Below, piece by piece: positions 28,603-37,450 of a stretch of DNA of 40,182 nt. The translations under genes were made by a program, and so were the position numbers. A model generated the notes under the pieces. The model was not told where the DNA came from. It searched no databases and saw only the letters and a list, made by a program, of their open reading frames with translations. Each line of letters starts with the position of its first letter. The stretch's first letter is position 1. This DNA comes from an uncultured Clostridia bacterium (lineage in GTDB: Bacteria > Bacillota > Clostridia > Christensenellales > Borkfalkiaceae): the NCBI GenBank assembly GCA_947088135.1, contig CAMUFJ010000013.1, positions 1 to 40,182 on the forward strand. Direction: 5' to 3'.

Positions 28603-30612
28603 ATGAAACCGATCGAAAGAATCTTACCCGCATATCCGCTGTTTGTAAAAGACCCGAACTTTTCCCTTTGGTGTACGGCGGAGGCGCTCAACGGGAGCAA
28701 CGTGCAGAGCTGGTGGGGAGAGGAAAAGAAAATATACGGTTTTTTAAAGTCGGGCGGAGAAACCTATTGCTTCCTCGGCAGAAGCGAAGACTTTGCGTGT
28801 TGCGGCGTAAAGAGCGCAGAGCAGGTATCGCTTACCGTCACGGCGTTTACCACCGAGTACGGGTTTCAAGCAGGAAAGGCGCGTTTGAAACTCCGCTTCG
28901 TTTCGCCGTTATTGCCTACCGATTTGGAAATGATCTCTCAGCCCGTTTGCTATCTCGCGTACGAGATCGAGGGGGATCCGCACGCGGAAATTTCACTTTT
29001 CTGCAACCGCGGGCTCGCCTATAACGACGGCGCCTCCGAAAACGGCGTGCGGGGCGGTGTCGCGGAGCTTGGCGGTTTCGAGAGCGCCTTTATGGGGCTC
29101 AAACGCCAGCGCTTCCTCTCCAACAACGGGGACGGTATCGGCGCGGATTGGGGATACTGGTATCTCGCGGGCGAGAAAGCGTATATCCTCGACGAAACCG
29201 ATTTGGCGGCATATCTTGCGGGCGGGTTGAAGGCGTTTGCGAACGCGGGCGAAGAACGCTATATCGGCGCGATGAACGGCTCGAAAGAGGGCGTGTTTTT
29301 GCTCGGTTACGACGATATCGTGTCGATCGACTATTTCGGCGATTTCAGAAAGGGCTACTATCTGCAATCCCATACGATCGTCGACGCGCTCCAAGCGGTT
29401 TGGACGGGGTACGGGGAAATCGACCGAAAGCTTTTCAGGTTCGACGGCGAGCTCAAAGAAAAGGCGAAGCCCTTCGGAAGCGACTATCTGCCCGTTTTAT
29501 ATGCGTCCCTGCGGCAAAGCATTTCTTCTCACAAGCTTGTCAAAGACGGGGAGGGGAACGTTCTCTATTTATCCAAGGAGTGCGATTCCAACGGCTGTAT
29601 CGCCACGGTGGACGTGAGTTATCCCTCTATTCCGCTCTTCCTTGTTTACAATCCCGAGCTCGTTAAGGGCATGATGCGCCCCATTCTCAAATTTGCGAAA
29701 ATGCCCGTTTGGAATTACGACTTTGCCCCGCACGACGCGGGCACTTATCCCCACTGTTGCGGAAACGTGTACGGGCTCAGCTCCGAGAAAAACAAGTACA
29801 TGGGCAATTTGTTAAAGGAAGGGAACACGGAAACTTGGTTTCCGTTCTATCTGCTTCCCGAAAGCTTTTCCGCTTACGACTTGAAATATCAGATGCCCGT
29901 GGAAGAATGCGCGAACCTGCTCGTCATGTGGTTCGCCTGTTACCGCCAAGACGGCGATCTCTCTTTCTTTCGGGAGTATTTCTCTTTGGCGGAAAAATGG
30001 GTCGAGTATCTCGTAAAATTCGGTTTGAAGCCCGAAAATCAGCTCTGCACCGACGACTTCGCGGGGCACCTCAAAAACAACCTCAATCTCTCGATCAAGG
30101 CGACGGTGGGCATCGCTTGCTATGCCGAGCTCTTAAAGGAGATGGGGAAGCAGGCGGAGGGCAAAAAATACCGCAAGATCGCCGAAGAGTTCGCGGCGGA
30201 AATCGTTGCGTTCGGCAAACGGTATTCCCATCTTCCCATTTCGTGGGACGAGGACGACGAAACTTTCTCTCTCAAATACAATTTAGCGTTTGATAAAATT
30301 CTGCAATTGGGGCTGTTCCCGCAGGAGCTTTTGGAGCGCGAGGTCGACTGCTATTTGGAAAAAGCGGATCGTTTCGGCACTCCGCTCGACCACCGCGAAC
30401 GATACACCAAGTCCGACTGGCTCGTTTGGGTCGCCTCGCTCACGGACGATACCGTCAAGCGGGAAAAGATGCTTAGCTATCTCAATAAATATCTCAAAGA
30501 ATCTCCTACCCGCGTGCCGTTCTCCGATTGGTATCGCACGGACAAGGGCGAGTTTATCCATTTCCGCGCCCGCACCGTACAGGGCGGCTGCTTCATGTTG
30601 CTGATGAAATAA
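28603..30612 (+). CDS. DUF4965 / glutaminase A-like six-hairpin hydrolase
   Basis: The 669-aa protein has an N-terminal beta-rich region (about 1-270) and a C-terminal alpha-hairpin region. The conserved strings are HDAGTYPHCCGNVYG, MPVEECANLLVMW and CTDDFAGHLKNNLNLSIKA. This is the DUF4964/5127/4965/1793 architecture named after fungal glutaminase GtaA. Bacterial members sit in carbohydrate-utilisation clusters and are probably glycoside hydrolases. No signal peptide is present, so it should act on imported oligosaccharides, unlike the secreted fungal enzyme. Its partner 22 bp downstream is a GH42 beta-galactosidase. The start is the ATG at 28603 after GCAGGAA. The activity is inferred from context, and the named glutaminase activity should not be assumed. 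Confidence 0.8.
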   Translation: MKPIERILPAYPLFVKDPNFSLWCTAEALNGSNVQSWWGEEKKIYGFLKSGGETYCFLGRSEDFACCGVKSAEQVSLTVTAFTTEYGFQAGKARLKLRFVSPLLPTDLEMISQPVCYLAYEIEGDPHAEISLFCNRGLAYNDGASENGVRGGVAELGGFESAFMGLKRQRFLSNNGDGIGADWGYWYLAGEKAYILDETDLAAYLAGGLKAFANAGEERYIGAMNGSKEGVFLLGYDDIVSIDYFGDFRKGYYLQSHTIVDALQAVWTGYGEIDRKLFRFDGELKEKAKPFGSDYLPVLYASLRQSISSHKLVKDGEGNVLYLSKECDSNGCIATVDVSYPSIPLFLVYNPELVKGMMRPILKFAKMPVWNYDFAPHDAGTYPHCCGNVYGLSSEKNKYMGNLLKEGNTETWFPFYLLPESFSAYDLKYQMPVEECANLLVMWFACYRQDGDLSFFREYFSLAEKWVEYLVKFGLKPENQLCTDDFAGHLKNNLNLSIKATVGIACYAELLKEMGKQAEGKKYRKIAEEFAAEIVAFGKRYSHLPISWDEDDETFSLKYNLAFDKILQLGLFPQELLEREVDCYLEKADRFGTPLDHRERYTKSDWLVWVASLTDDTVKREKMLSYLNKYLKESPTRVPFSDWYRTDKGEFIHFRARTVQGGCFMLLMK

Positions 30613-30634
30613 AATAATCGAAAAGGATTATATC

Positions 30635-32578
30635 ATGAAACAAATATATTTAGGTGCGGCGTACTATCCCGAGCTGTGGGATGAGAGCGAAGTAGAAAAG
30701 GATATTGCCCGTTGCAAAGAGCTCGGTGTAAACTGCTTGCGTGTGGGTGAATTTGCTTGGGGCAAAATGGAGCCGAAAGAGGGCAAATACGATTTCGCCT
30801 GGCTTCTGCGCGTGATAGAAAAACTGCACGAAAACGGAATTGCAACTGTCATGTGCACGCCCACCTGTACGCCTCCCCGTTGGATGCTGAACAAATACCC
30901 CGAAATGCGCAGAGTCATGCCCGATTTGATCAAATCGGACGTATCCTCGCGCTGTCACGTGTGCAAGTCGTCGCCCGTAGCGCGGGAGAAGAACAAACAA
31001 ATCGTCACGCAAATGGCAAAGGTATTTGCGGGACACAAGGGGATCATTGGTTGGCAGATCGACAACGAAATTTTTCCCTACGGCGACGGGTGTTTCTGTG
31101 AAAACTGTAAAAAGGGCTTCCGTTCGTATTTAAAGGAAAAATTCGGCACAACGGAAAAACTCAATAAGGCTTGGGGCATGGCGCGGTGGTCGCTTGAATA
31201 CGATTCCTTTGAAGAGGTAGAGCCACCCTATCCCGCACAGTGGCGGCACCCGTCTTTGCGGAAGGCGTGGTGGGATTATCAGTGCGCGCTGATCAAATCG
31301 TTTACCGAAGAACAGGCGGAAATCTTACATAACTACGGGTGCGAAAACGTCGGCACGGATATGATGGCGCAAAATTATTTGGACTATTATGCCGTGAACG
31401 AAAAGCTGGACGTCGTACAGTACAATCATTACGACACGGCGGATCGGCTCTATACGAATGCCTTTGCATACGACTTTCTGCGTTGCGTCAAGGATAAACC
31501 GTTTTGGGTAACGGAAACGCAGGTCGGCTGGAACGGAAGCGAATTTGCAGACAGCGGCTACCGCCCCGTCGGGGCGTGCTATGCGAATACCTGGCTGCCG
31601 ATCGCAAAGGGCGCGGAGATGAACTTGTACTGGCTGTTCCGCGCGCACCCGAACGGGCATGAAATCGGGCACGGTGCGCTGTATTCCACGGCGGGGAGAA
31701 GTTACCGCGTTTCGGAAGAAGTGAAGAAGGCGGGCGAGGAATTCAAAAAGTGCGAAGCGTTCTTAACGCAGACAACGATCAAGAGTAAAATCGCCCTGCA
31801 CTATTCCAACACGGCGGTCAATTCTCTGTCCTCCGCGCCGTTGTTGAAAGGGCTCGATTACCGTCAAACGATTCTTGAAAAATATCACGCGGCGTTGCGC
31901 CACTATAACGTAGACGTCATCGACACACCGCACGCGCTCGATGGATACGAAGTGATCGTATCGCCTTTCCTTGCGTGTGCAGACGAGAACGGTTTTAAGG
32001 AACGTATCACCGAATGGGTCAAGCAGGGCGGCACGTGGATCGTAGGGCCGATGTCGGATATCATGGACGGCAACGTGAAGAAGTATACGCACGCGCCGTA
32101 CGGATTCTTGGAAGATCTTGCGGGGGTATATACGAAGTATCAGAAGCCCGTCGCAAACGACGTTTTCAAAGCACAGTGGACGAATGATGACGACTGCAAA
32201 ATCGGAATGTGCTACGACGCATACGAGTGCTTAGAGGGGACGAAGAGTCTTGCGCACTATACGGCGGGCGAGTTCACGTCCCTTTCGGTGATTACCGAGC
32301 GGAACGTAGGAAAGGGGAAAATCATTCTTGTGGGAAGCGTTATTTCGGACGGCGATTTACTGCGGCTTGTAAACCGCGCGCCCATTGCCGAAGCGAGCGG
32401 GAACGTGATCCTCACCGAACGCACGGGAAAGGGGAACGGTATTATCGCCGTGGAGATCGAAAACAAAGCGGGCTTTCTCGTATTGGACGGGAAATATACC
32501 GACCTCATCACGGGCAAGACGGTAACGGGCAGATTAGAGCTTCCGCCCTACGGCGTGGCGGTATTGCAAGCGCTTTAA
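30635..32578 (+). CDS. Beta-galactosidase, GH42 family
   Basis: It hydrolyses terminal beta-galactosides. The 647-aa protein has the GH42 barrel: LGAAYYPELWDESEVEKDI at the N-terminus and VGEFAWGKMEP. The acid/base is Glu145 in WQIDNEIF, and the likely nucleophile is Glu294 in FWVTETQVGWNG. A CFCENC cysteine cluster after the acid/base matches the zinc site of GH42 enzymes. The trimerisation (about 390-590) and small beta (about 590-647) domains follow. No signal peptide is seen, so the enzyme is cytosolic. It is encoded 22 bp after the DUF4965 gene with AAAGGA before the ATG. The nearby hexosamine-kinase-like gene suggests that host or milk-type galactosyl-HexNAc glycans are substrates. Confidence 0.94.
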   Translation: MKQIYLGAAYYPELWDESEVEKDIARCKELGVNCLRVGEFAWGKMEPKEGKYDFAWLLRVIEKLHENGIATVMCTPTCTPPRWMLNKYPEMRRVMPDLIKSDVSSRCHVCKSSPVAREKNKQIVTQMAKVFAGHKGIIGWQIDNEIFPYGDGCFCENCKKGFRSYLKEKFGTTEKLNKAWGMARWSLEYDSFEEVEPPYPAQWRHPSLRKAWWDYQCALIKSFTEEQAEILHNYGCENVGTDMMAQNYLDYYAVNEKLDVVQYNHYDTADRLYTNAFAYDFLRCVKDKPFWVTETQVGWNGSEFADSGYRPVGACYANTWLPIAKGAEMNLYWLFRAHPNGHEIGHGALYSTAGRSYRVSEEVKKAGEEFKKCEAFLTQTTIKSKIALHYSNTAVNSLSSAPLLKGLDYRQTILEKYHAALRHYNVDVIDTPHALDGYEVIVSPFLACADENGFKERITEWVKQGGTWIVGPMSDIMDGNVKKYTHAPYGFLEDLAGVYTKYQKPVANDVFKAQWTNDDDCKIGMCYDAYECLEGTKSLAHYTAGEFTSLSVITERNVGKGKIILVGSVISDGDLLRLVNRAPIAEASGNVILTERTGKGNGIIAVEIENKAGFLVLDGKYTDLITGKTVTGRLELPPYGVAVLQAL

Positions 32579-32648
32579 AAAATAATCAAAGAACGCGGAG
32601 ATACCGTAGTTGGCATTTTAGGTGATTCGCAGAGGAAAGAGAATTAGA

Positions 32649-32665
32649 CGCGGCGTGAAGCCGCG
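32649..32665 (+). other. GC hairpin after the GH42 gene
   Basis: CGCGGC (32649-32654) and GCCGCG (32660-32665) form a 6-bp stem with a GTGAA loop and a weak AT-rich tail. It may be a poor terminator of the hydrolase operon. Confidence 0.45.
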
Positions 32666-32680
32666 CATATATTTATTCGG

Positions 32681-32709
32681 TTGAAAATCTTTCATTTTCA
32701 TGATATAAT
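32681..32709 (+). promoter_or_regulatory. Promoter of the lipoprotein gene
   Basis: TTGAAA (32681-32686), a 17-bp spacer and TATAAT (32704-32709) with an extended TG at 32701-32702. A leader of about 100 nt follows. Confidence 0.78.
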
Positions 32710-32814
32710 CTTTATGCGACAAACAGTAATTTAGCGGGACAAATCGCTCTTTCAAATCGTTATAATAGTGAGTAAAATAAACGCTTAATCCGTTTAATGT
32801 ATAAGAGGCTCTTT

Positions 32815-33651
32815 ATGAAAATCAAAAAGTTGTTAATATCGCTTTTACTCTTGATAAGCTGTATGCTTGCTTTTTCGGCTTGCTCAAAAGATACTAATTT
32901 TAATTTTGACAAAAACAGCACAGTAGAATTATCATACACTTGTGCTGATGAAGAAAAGAACTTTGATGCAGAACTTACTGCCGAGCAGTTGCGTAATTTT
33001 ATTCTTTCCTTAAATAAAATAACTTATAGCGAAGTAACTGATAAAGGCATGGATTTCGGTCCTTCATACGATAGTTTGAGAATCATTATCGGAGACGATA
33101 ATCTCAATTTACCCGACGTTTGGTTTAGGATTGATAACGGAGGATATTTCTATTTTAACGGTAAATTATGCAAGTCGGAAGAAAAATTCGGCTTTTTAGA
33201 GCCGTACTTGGTTGAATACTGTCCGAATATTATTCCTAGTTGTGTGTCTTTCGAAGTCCAATATGTAAAACAAACTGTCGGGGCAGAAGAAAATTATCAG
33301 ATAATTAAAAGCGTAAGCCAACTTAATGATTATATTGCAACCGAAACACAAAATATCGATTTGCCCGATTTTGTATTGTTCAAAGACGAAGTCGTTAATA
33401 AGTATAACGACGAGTATTTTGAACATTCTTTCATAGTAATTTTTATGAAGGAAGCGAGTAGCGGTTCATTTGGTTTTAAGGTAAATGATGTAAGGATCAG
33501 CAGGGATAGGCTGATTATCAATTATGAAATTGTTGTGCCTTCGGACAAAGACGTTTCCGTAACTTGTGATATGGCATATTGGTATTCTTTTGTTGAATTA
33601 AGCAATGAATACAGAACAATGAAAAATGTGGATTTCATTTCATTGAAATAG
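32815..33651 (+). CDS. AT-rich lipoprotein of unknown function
   Basis: The 278-aa protein begins with a lipoprotein signal peptide (KKLLISLLLLISCMLAFSAC) whose last cysteine would be lipidated, so it sits on the outer membrane leaflet surface. The mature part is mixed alpha/beta with no motif I recognise. I chose the ATG at 32815, after AGAGG, over an upstream ATG at 32797 that would put charged residues before the signal. The gene is markedly AT-rich against the GC-rich hydrolase and kinase genes on either side. It is directly followed by a truncated gene remnant. Both facts suggest acquisition by insertion. No function is assigned. Confidence 0.8.
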   Translation: MKIKKLLISLLLLISCMLAFSACSKDTNFNFDKNSTVELSYTCADEEKNFDAELTAEQLRNFILSLNKITYSEVTDKGMDFGPSYDSLRIIIGDDNLNLPDVWFRIDNGGYFYFNGKLCKSEEKFGFLEPYLVEYCPNIIPSCVSFEVQYVKQTVGAEENYQIIKSVSQLNDYIATETQNIDLPDFVLFKDEVVNKYNDEYFEHSFIVIFMKEASSGSFGFKVNDVRISRDRLIINYEIVVPSDKDVSVTCDMAYWYSFVELSNEYRTMKNVDFISLK

Positions 33652-33781
33652 TACGTATTACGGTACCAACGTTTGGAATTTCACCCGCATCGAAACAATA
33701 GAGGGCTATTCCGTTTCCGAGCTTCGCGGCCTGCTCTATGCGGGAAAGGGGAGCGTGCGGATAACAATGAGTTTAAAATAA
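33652..33781 (+). pseudogene. 3' remnant of an unidentified gene
   Basis: Immediately after the lipoprotein stop, one frame reads YYGTNVWNFTRIETIEGYSV, then SELRGLLYAGKGSVRITMSL, ending at TAA (33779-33781). Composition is GC-rich like the host genes. There is no start codon in frame; a stop lies at the junction with the lipoprotein gene. A strong terminator follows at once. It looks like the C-terminal 40-odd codons of a gene whose 5' part was removed when the lipoprotein gene arrived. I do not recognise the family. Confidence 0.5.
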
Positions 33782-33812
33782 AAAAGTGCGACGTTTTGTC
33801 GCACTTTTTTAT
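33780..33812. terminator. Bidirectional terminator
   Basis: AAAAAAGTGCGAC (33780-33792) pairs with GTCGCACTTTTTT (33798-33810) around GTTTT. It serves the remnant on the plus strand and the kinase gene on the minus strand. Confidence 0.9.
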
Positions 33813-33819
33813 TTTAGGT

Positions 33820-34890
33820 TCAGTTCGCAAGGGCGGTTTCGACGAGCTTGCCCATGTCGGCGAAGCGCTCTTCCATTTGCCCCGCAAGGGAGAGTTGGGT
33901 GCGGCAGCGCACGAGGTTGTGCTCCTCGTACTTGGTCGCAAAGTACACGTTGCCCTCCAAATAGTCGGTTAAAAACCGCATTCCGCATTCCACCGTCATG
34001 AGATAGGCGGAGTAGGGTAGAAGCTCCGCCTCGCGCGGGGTAATGCTGTCTTTGACCGCACCGCAAAATCCGCGCGCGTACGCGCCGAACAGTTCGAGCG
34101 AGAAGTTGACCTTGCTCAAATCTTTTTCGTCCTCAGGCGCGGTGGACGCGCCGAAGCGAATGGAGTCGCCGAAGTCGTACAGCATGGAGCCGGGCATAAT
34201 GGTATCCAAATCGATCACGGCGCGCGCTTTGCCCGTCTTTGCGTCCATTAAAATATTGTTGAGCTTGGTGTCGTTGTGGGTCACGCGGAGGGGGATGGAG
34301 CCGTCTTTCAGCCCTTCCGTGATTTTTGAGTAGGTATCTTTATGGGAAAGCAGAAATTCCGTTTCCTTACGGCAAAGCTTTGCGCGGCCGTATTTATCCG
34401 CTTGGAGCGCGGTGCAGAAATCGGCAAACCGCTTGGGCGTGTCGTGGAAGCGCGGAATGGTTTCGCTCAATCGGGAAGCGTCGAAGGCGGCGAGATAGTT
34501 TTGAAATTCGCCGAACGCTCTGCCCGAATTTTCAAAGGTAATCAGGTCGGGTACTTGCTGATAGGTCACGGTGTTCTCGATAAAGGCGTAGACGCGGTAT
34601 TTTTCATCCCCGCGCCAATAGGGATCGCCGTTCTTGGCGGGAATCACTTCGAGCGTTTCCACGCCGTGCGCGCGGAGATGCTCGGTCACACCGCAGATAT
34701 TGCGCATGAGCGCGTCGGGGTCGGAGAACACCCGCGTGTTCATCTTTTGCATGATGTACCGTCTTTTGTCCGTCGTCACAAGCAGGGTGAGATTGATGTG
34801 CCCCTCCCCGTAGGGGCGGATATCCGTTACGTTGCCGTCGAGGTAAAATTTTTCCGCAATTTCTTTATAGGTCTTTGTACAATCCGTCAT
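33820..34890 (-). CDS. APH-family phosphotransferase, likely N-acetylhexosamine 1-kinase type
   Basis: The 356-aa cytosolic protein has a protein-kinase-like fold: a glycine-loop region (YGEGHINLTLLV), the catalytic loop VTHNDTKLNNILMD and the metal-binding VIDLDTIMPGSMLYDFGDSIRF. The pattern matches NahK-like kinases that phosphorylate N-acetylgalactosamine or N-acetylglucosamine at C1 in the galacto-N-biose pathway. Homoserine- or choline-kinase-like activity is less likely. It is minus strand and overlaps the upstream sugar nucleotidyltransferase by 26 bp, so a sugar-1-phosphate made here could pass straight to a nucleotidyl donor reaction. AGGA precedes the ATG at 34890. The exact sugar is inferred. 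Confidence 0.82.
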   Translation of the reverse strand: MTDCTKTYKEIAEKFYLDGNVTDIRPYGEGHINLTLLVTTDKRRYIMQKMNTRVFSDPDALMRNICGVTEHLRAHGVETLEVIPAKNGDPYWRGDEKYRVYAFIENTVTYQQVPDLITFENSGRAFGEFQNYLAAFDASRLSETIPRFHDTPKRFADFCTALQADKYGRAKLCRKETEFLLSHKDTYSKITEGLKDGSIPLRVTHNDTKLNNILMDAKTGKARAVIDLDTIMPGSMLYDFGDSIRFGASTAPEDEKDLSKVNFSLELFGAYARGFCGAVKDSITPREAELLPYSAYLMTVECGMRFLTDYLEGNVYFATKYEEHNLVRCRTQLSLAGQMEERFADMGKLVETALAN

Positions 34891-35719
34891 GGATATATCC
34901 TCCGATCGCTTCTTTGATCTCCCGTAAGTCCTCGCGGTAGGTGATCCCGTACCACTTGTCGTGATTTTTGTAAACGCGCACCGTCGCCCTGTTTTTCGAG
35001 AGCGCGGCCGAAATGACGCTCGGAATAAAGAATTCGTCTTTCATCAAATTTGCCGTCTTTAAAAATTTGCCGTATTCCTCTTCGAGTACCTCGAAGATGT
35101 CGGGCGTCAACCCCCAAAGGTTCATGGAAACGGGGGTATCGGGGGCGAGCCGAACGGTTTTGCCGTCCTGTTCCGCCGTGCCGTCCGCAGAAATTTTCGT
35201 CATCTCGGTCACGCTTTTGAGGTATCCGTTTTCCGTTTCGCAGATCCCGCGGGAAACCGTCCCGTTTTTGCTCAGCGTATTGCTCAAAAGGTACGCCGTC
35301 ATGGCGTACTCCCCGCGGTTCGCCTTCGTCAAATGCCCGTGCATTTCGTAAAACGCGTTGCTTCCGTAGTAGTCGTCCGCGTTGATAATGGCAAACGGTT
35401 CGCGCACGGCGTTTTTACAGCAGAGGATCGCGTGTCCCGTCCCGAACGGCTTCGTCCTGCCCTCGGGAAGCATGGAGGTGTCCTGAAACACGTACTCCGT
35501 TTCGATCGTCTTTGCAATGCGGTTGCCCACAAGCGTTTTAAAATCCGTTTCCATATCTTTGCGGATAATAAATACCGCCTTGTCGAACCCCGCTTTTTTC
35601 GCGTCGTAAACGGAAAAATCGAGAATGGCTTTTCCGTCCTCCGTGATCGGTTCGGCTTGTTTGAGCCCGCCGAATCGGCTACCCATTCCCGCTGCCATGA
35701 CCACCAAAGTTGTTTTCAT
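34865..35719 (-). CDS. Sugar nucleotidyltransferase
   Basis: The 284-aa protein has the nucleotidyltransferase signature at the N-terminus (LVVMAAGMGSRFGGLKQ), a substrate region KPFGTGHAILCC, and the metal-binding INADDYYG. Such enzymes join a sugar-1-phosphate to UTP, GTP or another NTP. It is a single-domain protein with no hexapeptide or acyltransferase repeat. It is upstream of, and overlapping, the hexosamine-kinase-like gene on the minus strand, so the pair plausibly turns a free amino sugar into a nucleotide sugar. The base and sugar cannot be read from sequence. The divergent AraC gene probably controls it. Confidence 0.85.
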   Translation of the reverse strand: MKTTLVVMAAGMGSRFGGLKQAEPITEDGKAILDFSVYDAKKAGFDKAVFIIRKDMETDFKTLVGNRIAKTIETEYVFQDTSMLPEGRTKPFGTGHAILCCKNAVREPFAIINADDYYGSNAFYEMHGHLTKANRGEYAMTAYLLSNTLSKNGTVSRGICETENGYLKSVTEMTKISADGTAEQDGKTVRLAPDTPVSMNLWGLTPDIFEVLEEEYGKFLKTANLMKDEFFIPSVISAALSKNRATVRVYKNHDKWYGITYREDLREIKEAIGGYIHDGLYKDL

Positions 35720-35736
35720 TTTTTTTCACCGCCTTA

Positions 35737-35765
35737 TTGACTTTTTGCATCGTAGCGGTTATAAT
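35737..35765 (+). promoter_or_regulatory. Promoter of the AraC-family gene
   Basis: TTGACT (35737-35742), a 17-bp spacer and TATAAT (35760-35765), within the 123-bp divergent region. A weaker minus-strand promoter (TTGATA, 18 bp, TATATT) lies around 35780-35810 for the nucleotidyltransferase and kinase genes. Confidence 0.75.
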
Positions 35766-35842
35766 CATAACATATCAGAATATATCCGTATATACTTATT
35801 TTTATCAAATTTCTATAATTTCTTATCATTTAGGAGGGGGCT

Positions 35843-36670
35843 ATGGATTTTGCGGGTTACGCGGAATGTCCGGTCGCGGAGGTAATCAGTCTGAATTCGC
35901 TGTTTACCTTTTTCCGCCGTACCTTTTCCGTCGGGTTTTCCTTTAAGGGAGAGAGGCACGATTTTTACGAGGCGGTCGCGGTGCTGAACGGCAAGGTCGG
36001 CGTCACGGCGGACAAGCAAATCAGAATTTTATCGGCGGGGCAGATGATCCTGCACCCGCCGGGGGAGTTTCATACCATTTGGTCGGATTGCGGGGGGGAG
36101 CCGGAAATCCTGATCGTGTCCTTCGGCGCGGAGCGGTTTCCCCCAATCGGGCGGAGCGTTTACGGGCTTTCCCCCAATCAGGTCACGGAGCTGAAAAACA
36201 TTTTCCGTTCGGCGCAGCAGGCGTTCGAGTTGGACGGCATCAACGTAAAGCGGATCGCTTCGGGCAAAGAGTGGGAAGCAAACGGCGTGTTGAAACGGTT
36301 GGAGCTTTTTTTCCTCGCGGGAATGTCGGCGGACGCTCCCGCAGACGCGGAAACGCTCGGCAGGGGTGCGGAGAATTATTACCGTATTATTTCGGTGATG
36401 GAGCAGAGTTTGGGCAAGCCGTTAACGGTGGGAGAGATTGCGGGGGAGTGCGGTTTGAGCGTACCCACCGTAGAAAAGACGGTTTATCGCTATTCGGGGT
36501 GCGGGGCAATGAGCTATTATAACGAAATGCGCATGAAACGGGCGGAGGAGCTTTTGGCACGGGGTGCGAGCGTTAAGGAAGTCGCGCTTACGCTCGGGTT
36601 TTCCAATCAGAATTATTTCAGCCTGCGCTATAAAAAGTGGTCGGGTCACGCTCCGTCTTTCAAGCCGTAA
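35843..36670 (+). CDS. AraC-family transcriptional regulator
   Basis: The 275-aa protein has an N-terminal cupin-like sensor (LNGKVGVTADKQIRIL, then MILHPPGEFHTIW) and a C-terminal double HTH. The HTH runs from about residue 185 (TVGEIAGECGLSVPTVEKTV) to 275, ending in the AraC signature VKEVALTLGFSNQNYFSLRYKKW. It probably senses a sugar and acts on the divergent nucleotidyltransferase/kinase genes, and possibly on the hydrolase operon. The ATG at 35843 follows TAGGAGG. It has a near-consensus promoter, unusual for an activator that often has low expression. Confidence 0.92.
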   Translation: MDFAGYAECPVAEVISLNSLFTFFRRTFSVGFSFKGERHDFYEAVAVLNGKVGVTADKQIRILSAGQMILHPPGEFHTIWSDCGGEPEILIVSFGAERFPPIGRSVYGLSPNQVTELKNIFRSAQQAFELDGINVKRIASGKEWEANGVLKRLELFFLAGMSADAPADAETLGRGAENYYRIISVMEQSLGKPLTVGEIAGECGLSVPTVEKTVYRYSGCGAMSYYNEMRMKRAEELLARGASVKEVALTLGFSNQNYFSLRYKKWSGHAPSFKP

Positions 36671-36709
36671 TTCCCTTCGGACGGCCGGTTGTTTTACGCA
36701 AGGGGAAAA

Positions 36710-36736
36710 TTTAAGAAATTGTTAAAGACTTTCCGC
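36710..36736 (+). promoter_or_regulatory. Response-regulator box and promoter of the two-component genes
   Basis: Direct half-sites TTTAAG (36710-36715) and TTAAAG (36722-36727) are about 11 bp apart. The hexamer AAGACT (36725-36730) lies 17 bp upstream of TATCAT (36748-36753), so the box occupies a non-consensus -35. This is typical of activation by an OmpR-type regulator. The same arrangement occurs at 38708-38745. Confidence 0.68.
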
Positions 36737-36769
36737 TTAAAAAAAGGTATCATGAAATAGAGGTGTGCC

Positions 36770-37450
36770 ATGAAATATCATTGCCTGATTATCGACGATG
36801 AAAAAATGCTTGCGGACAGCACGGCGGAATATTTTAATCTTTTCGGCGTAAACACGCTTGCGGTTTACGGCGTGGAAGATTGCCGTAAGTTTTTTAAAGA
36901 AAACACTGCCGAACTCATTCTGCTCGATATCAATTTGGGCGACGGGAGCGGTTTTGATTTGTGTAAGCTATTGCGGGAAAGAACGGATATTCCCATACTC
37001 TTCATTTCCGCACGGACAAGCGACGACGACAAAATCGTCGCGCTCAATATCGGCGGCGACGACTACGTGCAAAAACCCTATTCCCTCGGCGTATTGCTTG
37101 CAAAGGTAAAAGCCGTTTTAAAGCGTTACGGACAAGCCGTGGCTTCCGAATATTCGGACGGTTATTTGACGGTCGATTTTGCGTCGAAGCAAGTCAAAGT
37201 AAACGGCGTCACGGTAAAACTTACCGCGCTCGAATTCAGGTTGCTTGCGTATCTTGTCGAAAACAAAGGCAAAGCGATATCGAAAACAGAACTGTTCGAG
37301 AAAGTTTGGGAAGATAAATTCACGGGCGACGGAACGCTGAACGTGCATATCAGAAGACTGCGCGAAGCGATAGAGAAAACCCCGAACGCCCCGGAATATA
37401 TTCAAACAATTTGGGGCGACGGTTACAAATTTACGGGAGAGGGCGAATGA
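36770..37450 (+). CDS. OmpR-family response regulator
   Basis: The 226-aa protein has a receiver domain with the acidic pair Asp9-Asp10, phosphoacceptor Asp53 (LLDINLGDG), a conserved FISART threonine and the QKPYS lysine. The C-terminal OmpR/PhoB winged helix (about 130-226) has LTALEFRLLAYLVENKGKAI and VHIRRLREAIE. It is co-transcribed with the kinase gene, whose ATG overlaps its stop by ATGA. It probably binds the TTAAG-type half-sites upstream of itself and of the ABC transporter, giving an autoregulated resistance or stress module of the BceRS/VraRS-neighbour type. Confidence 0.95.
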   Translation: MKYHCLIIDDEKMLADSTAEYFNLFGVNTLAVYGVEDCRKFFKENTAELILLDINLGDGSGFDLCKLLRERTDIPILFISARTSDDDKIVALNIGGDDYVQKPYSLGVLLAKVKAVLKRYGQAVASEYSDGYLTVDFASKQVKVNGVTVKLTALEFRLLAYLVENKGKAISKTELFEKVWEDKFTGDGTLNVHIRRLREAIEKTPNAPEYIQTIWGDGYKFTGEGE

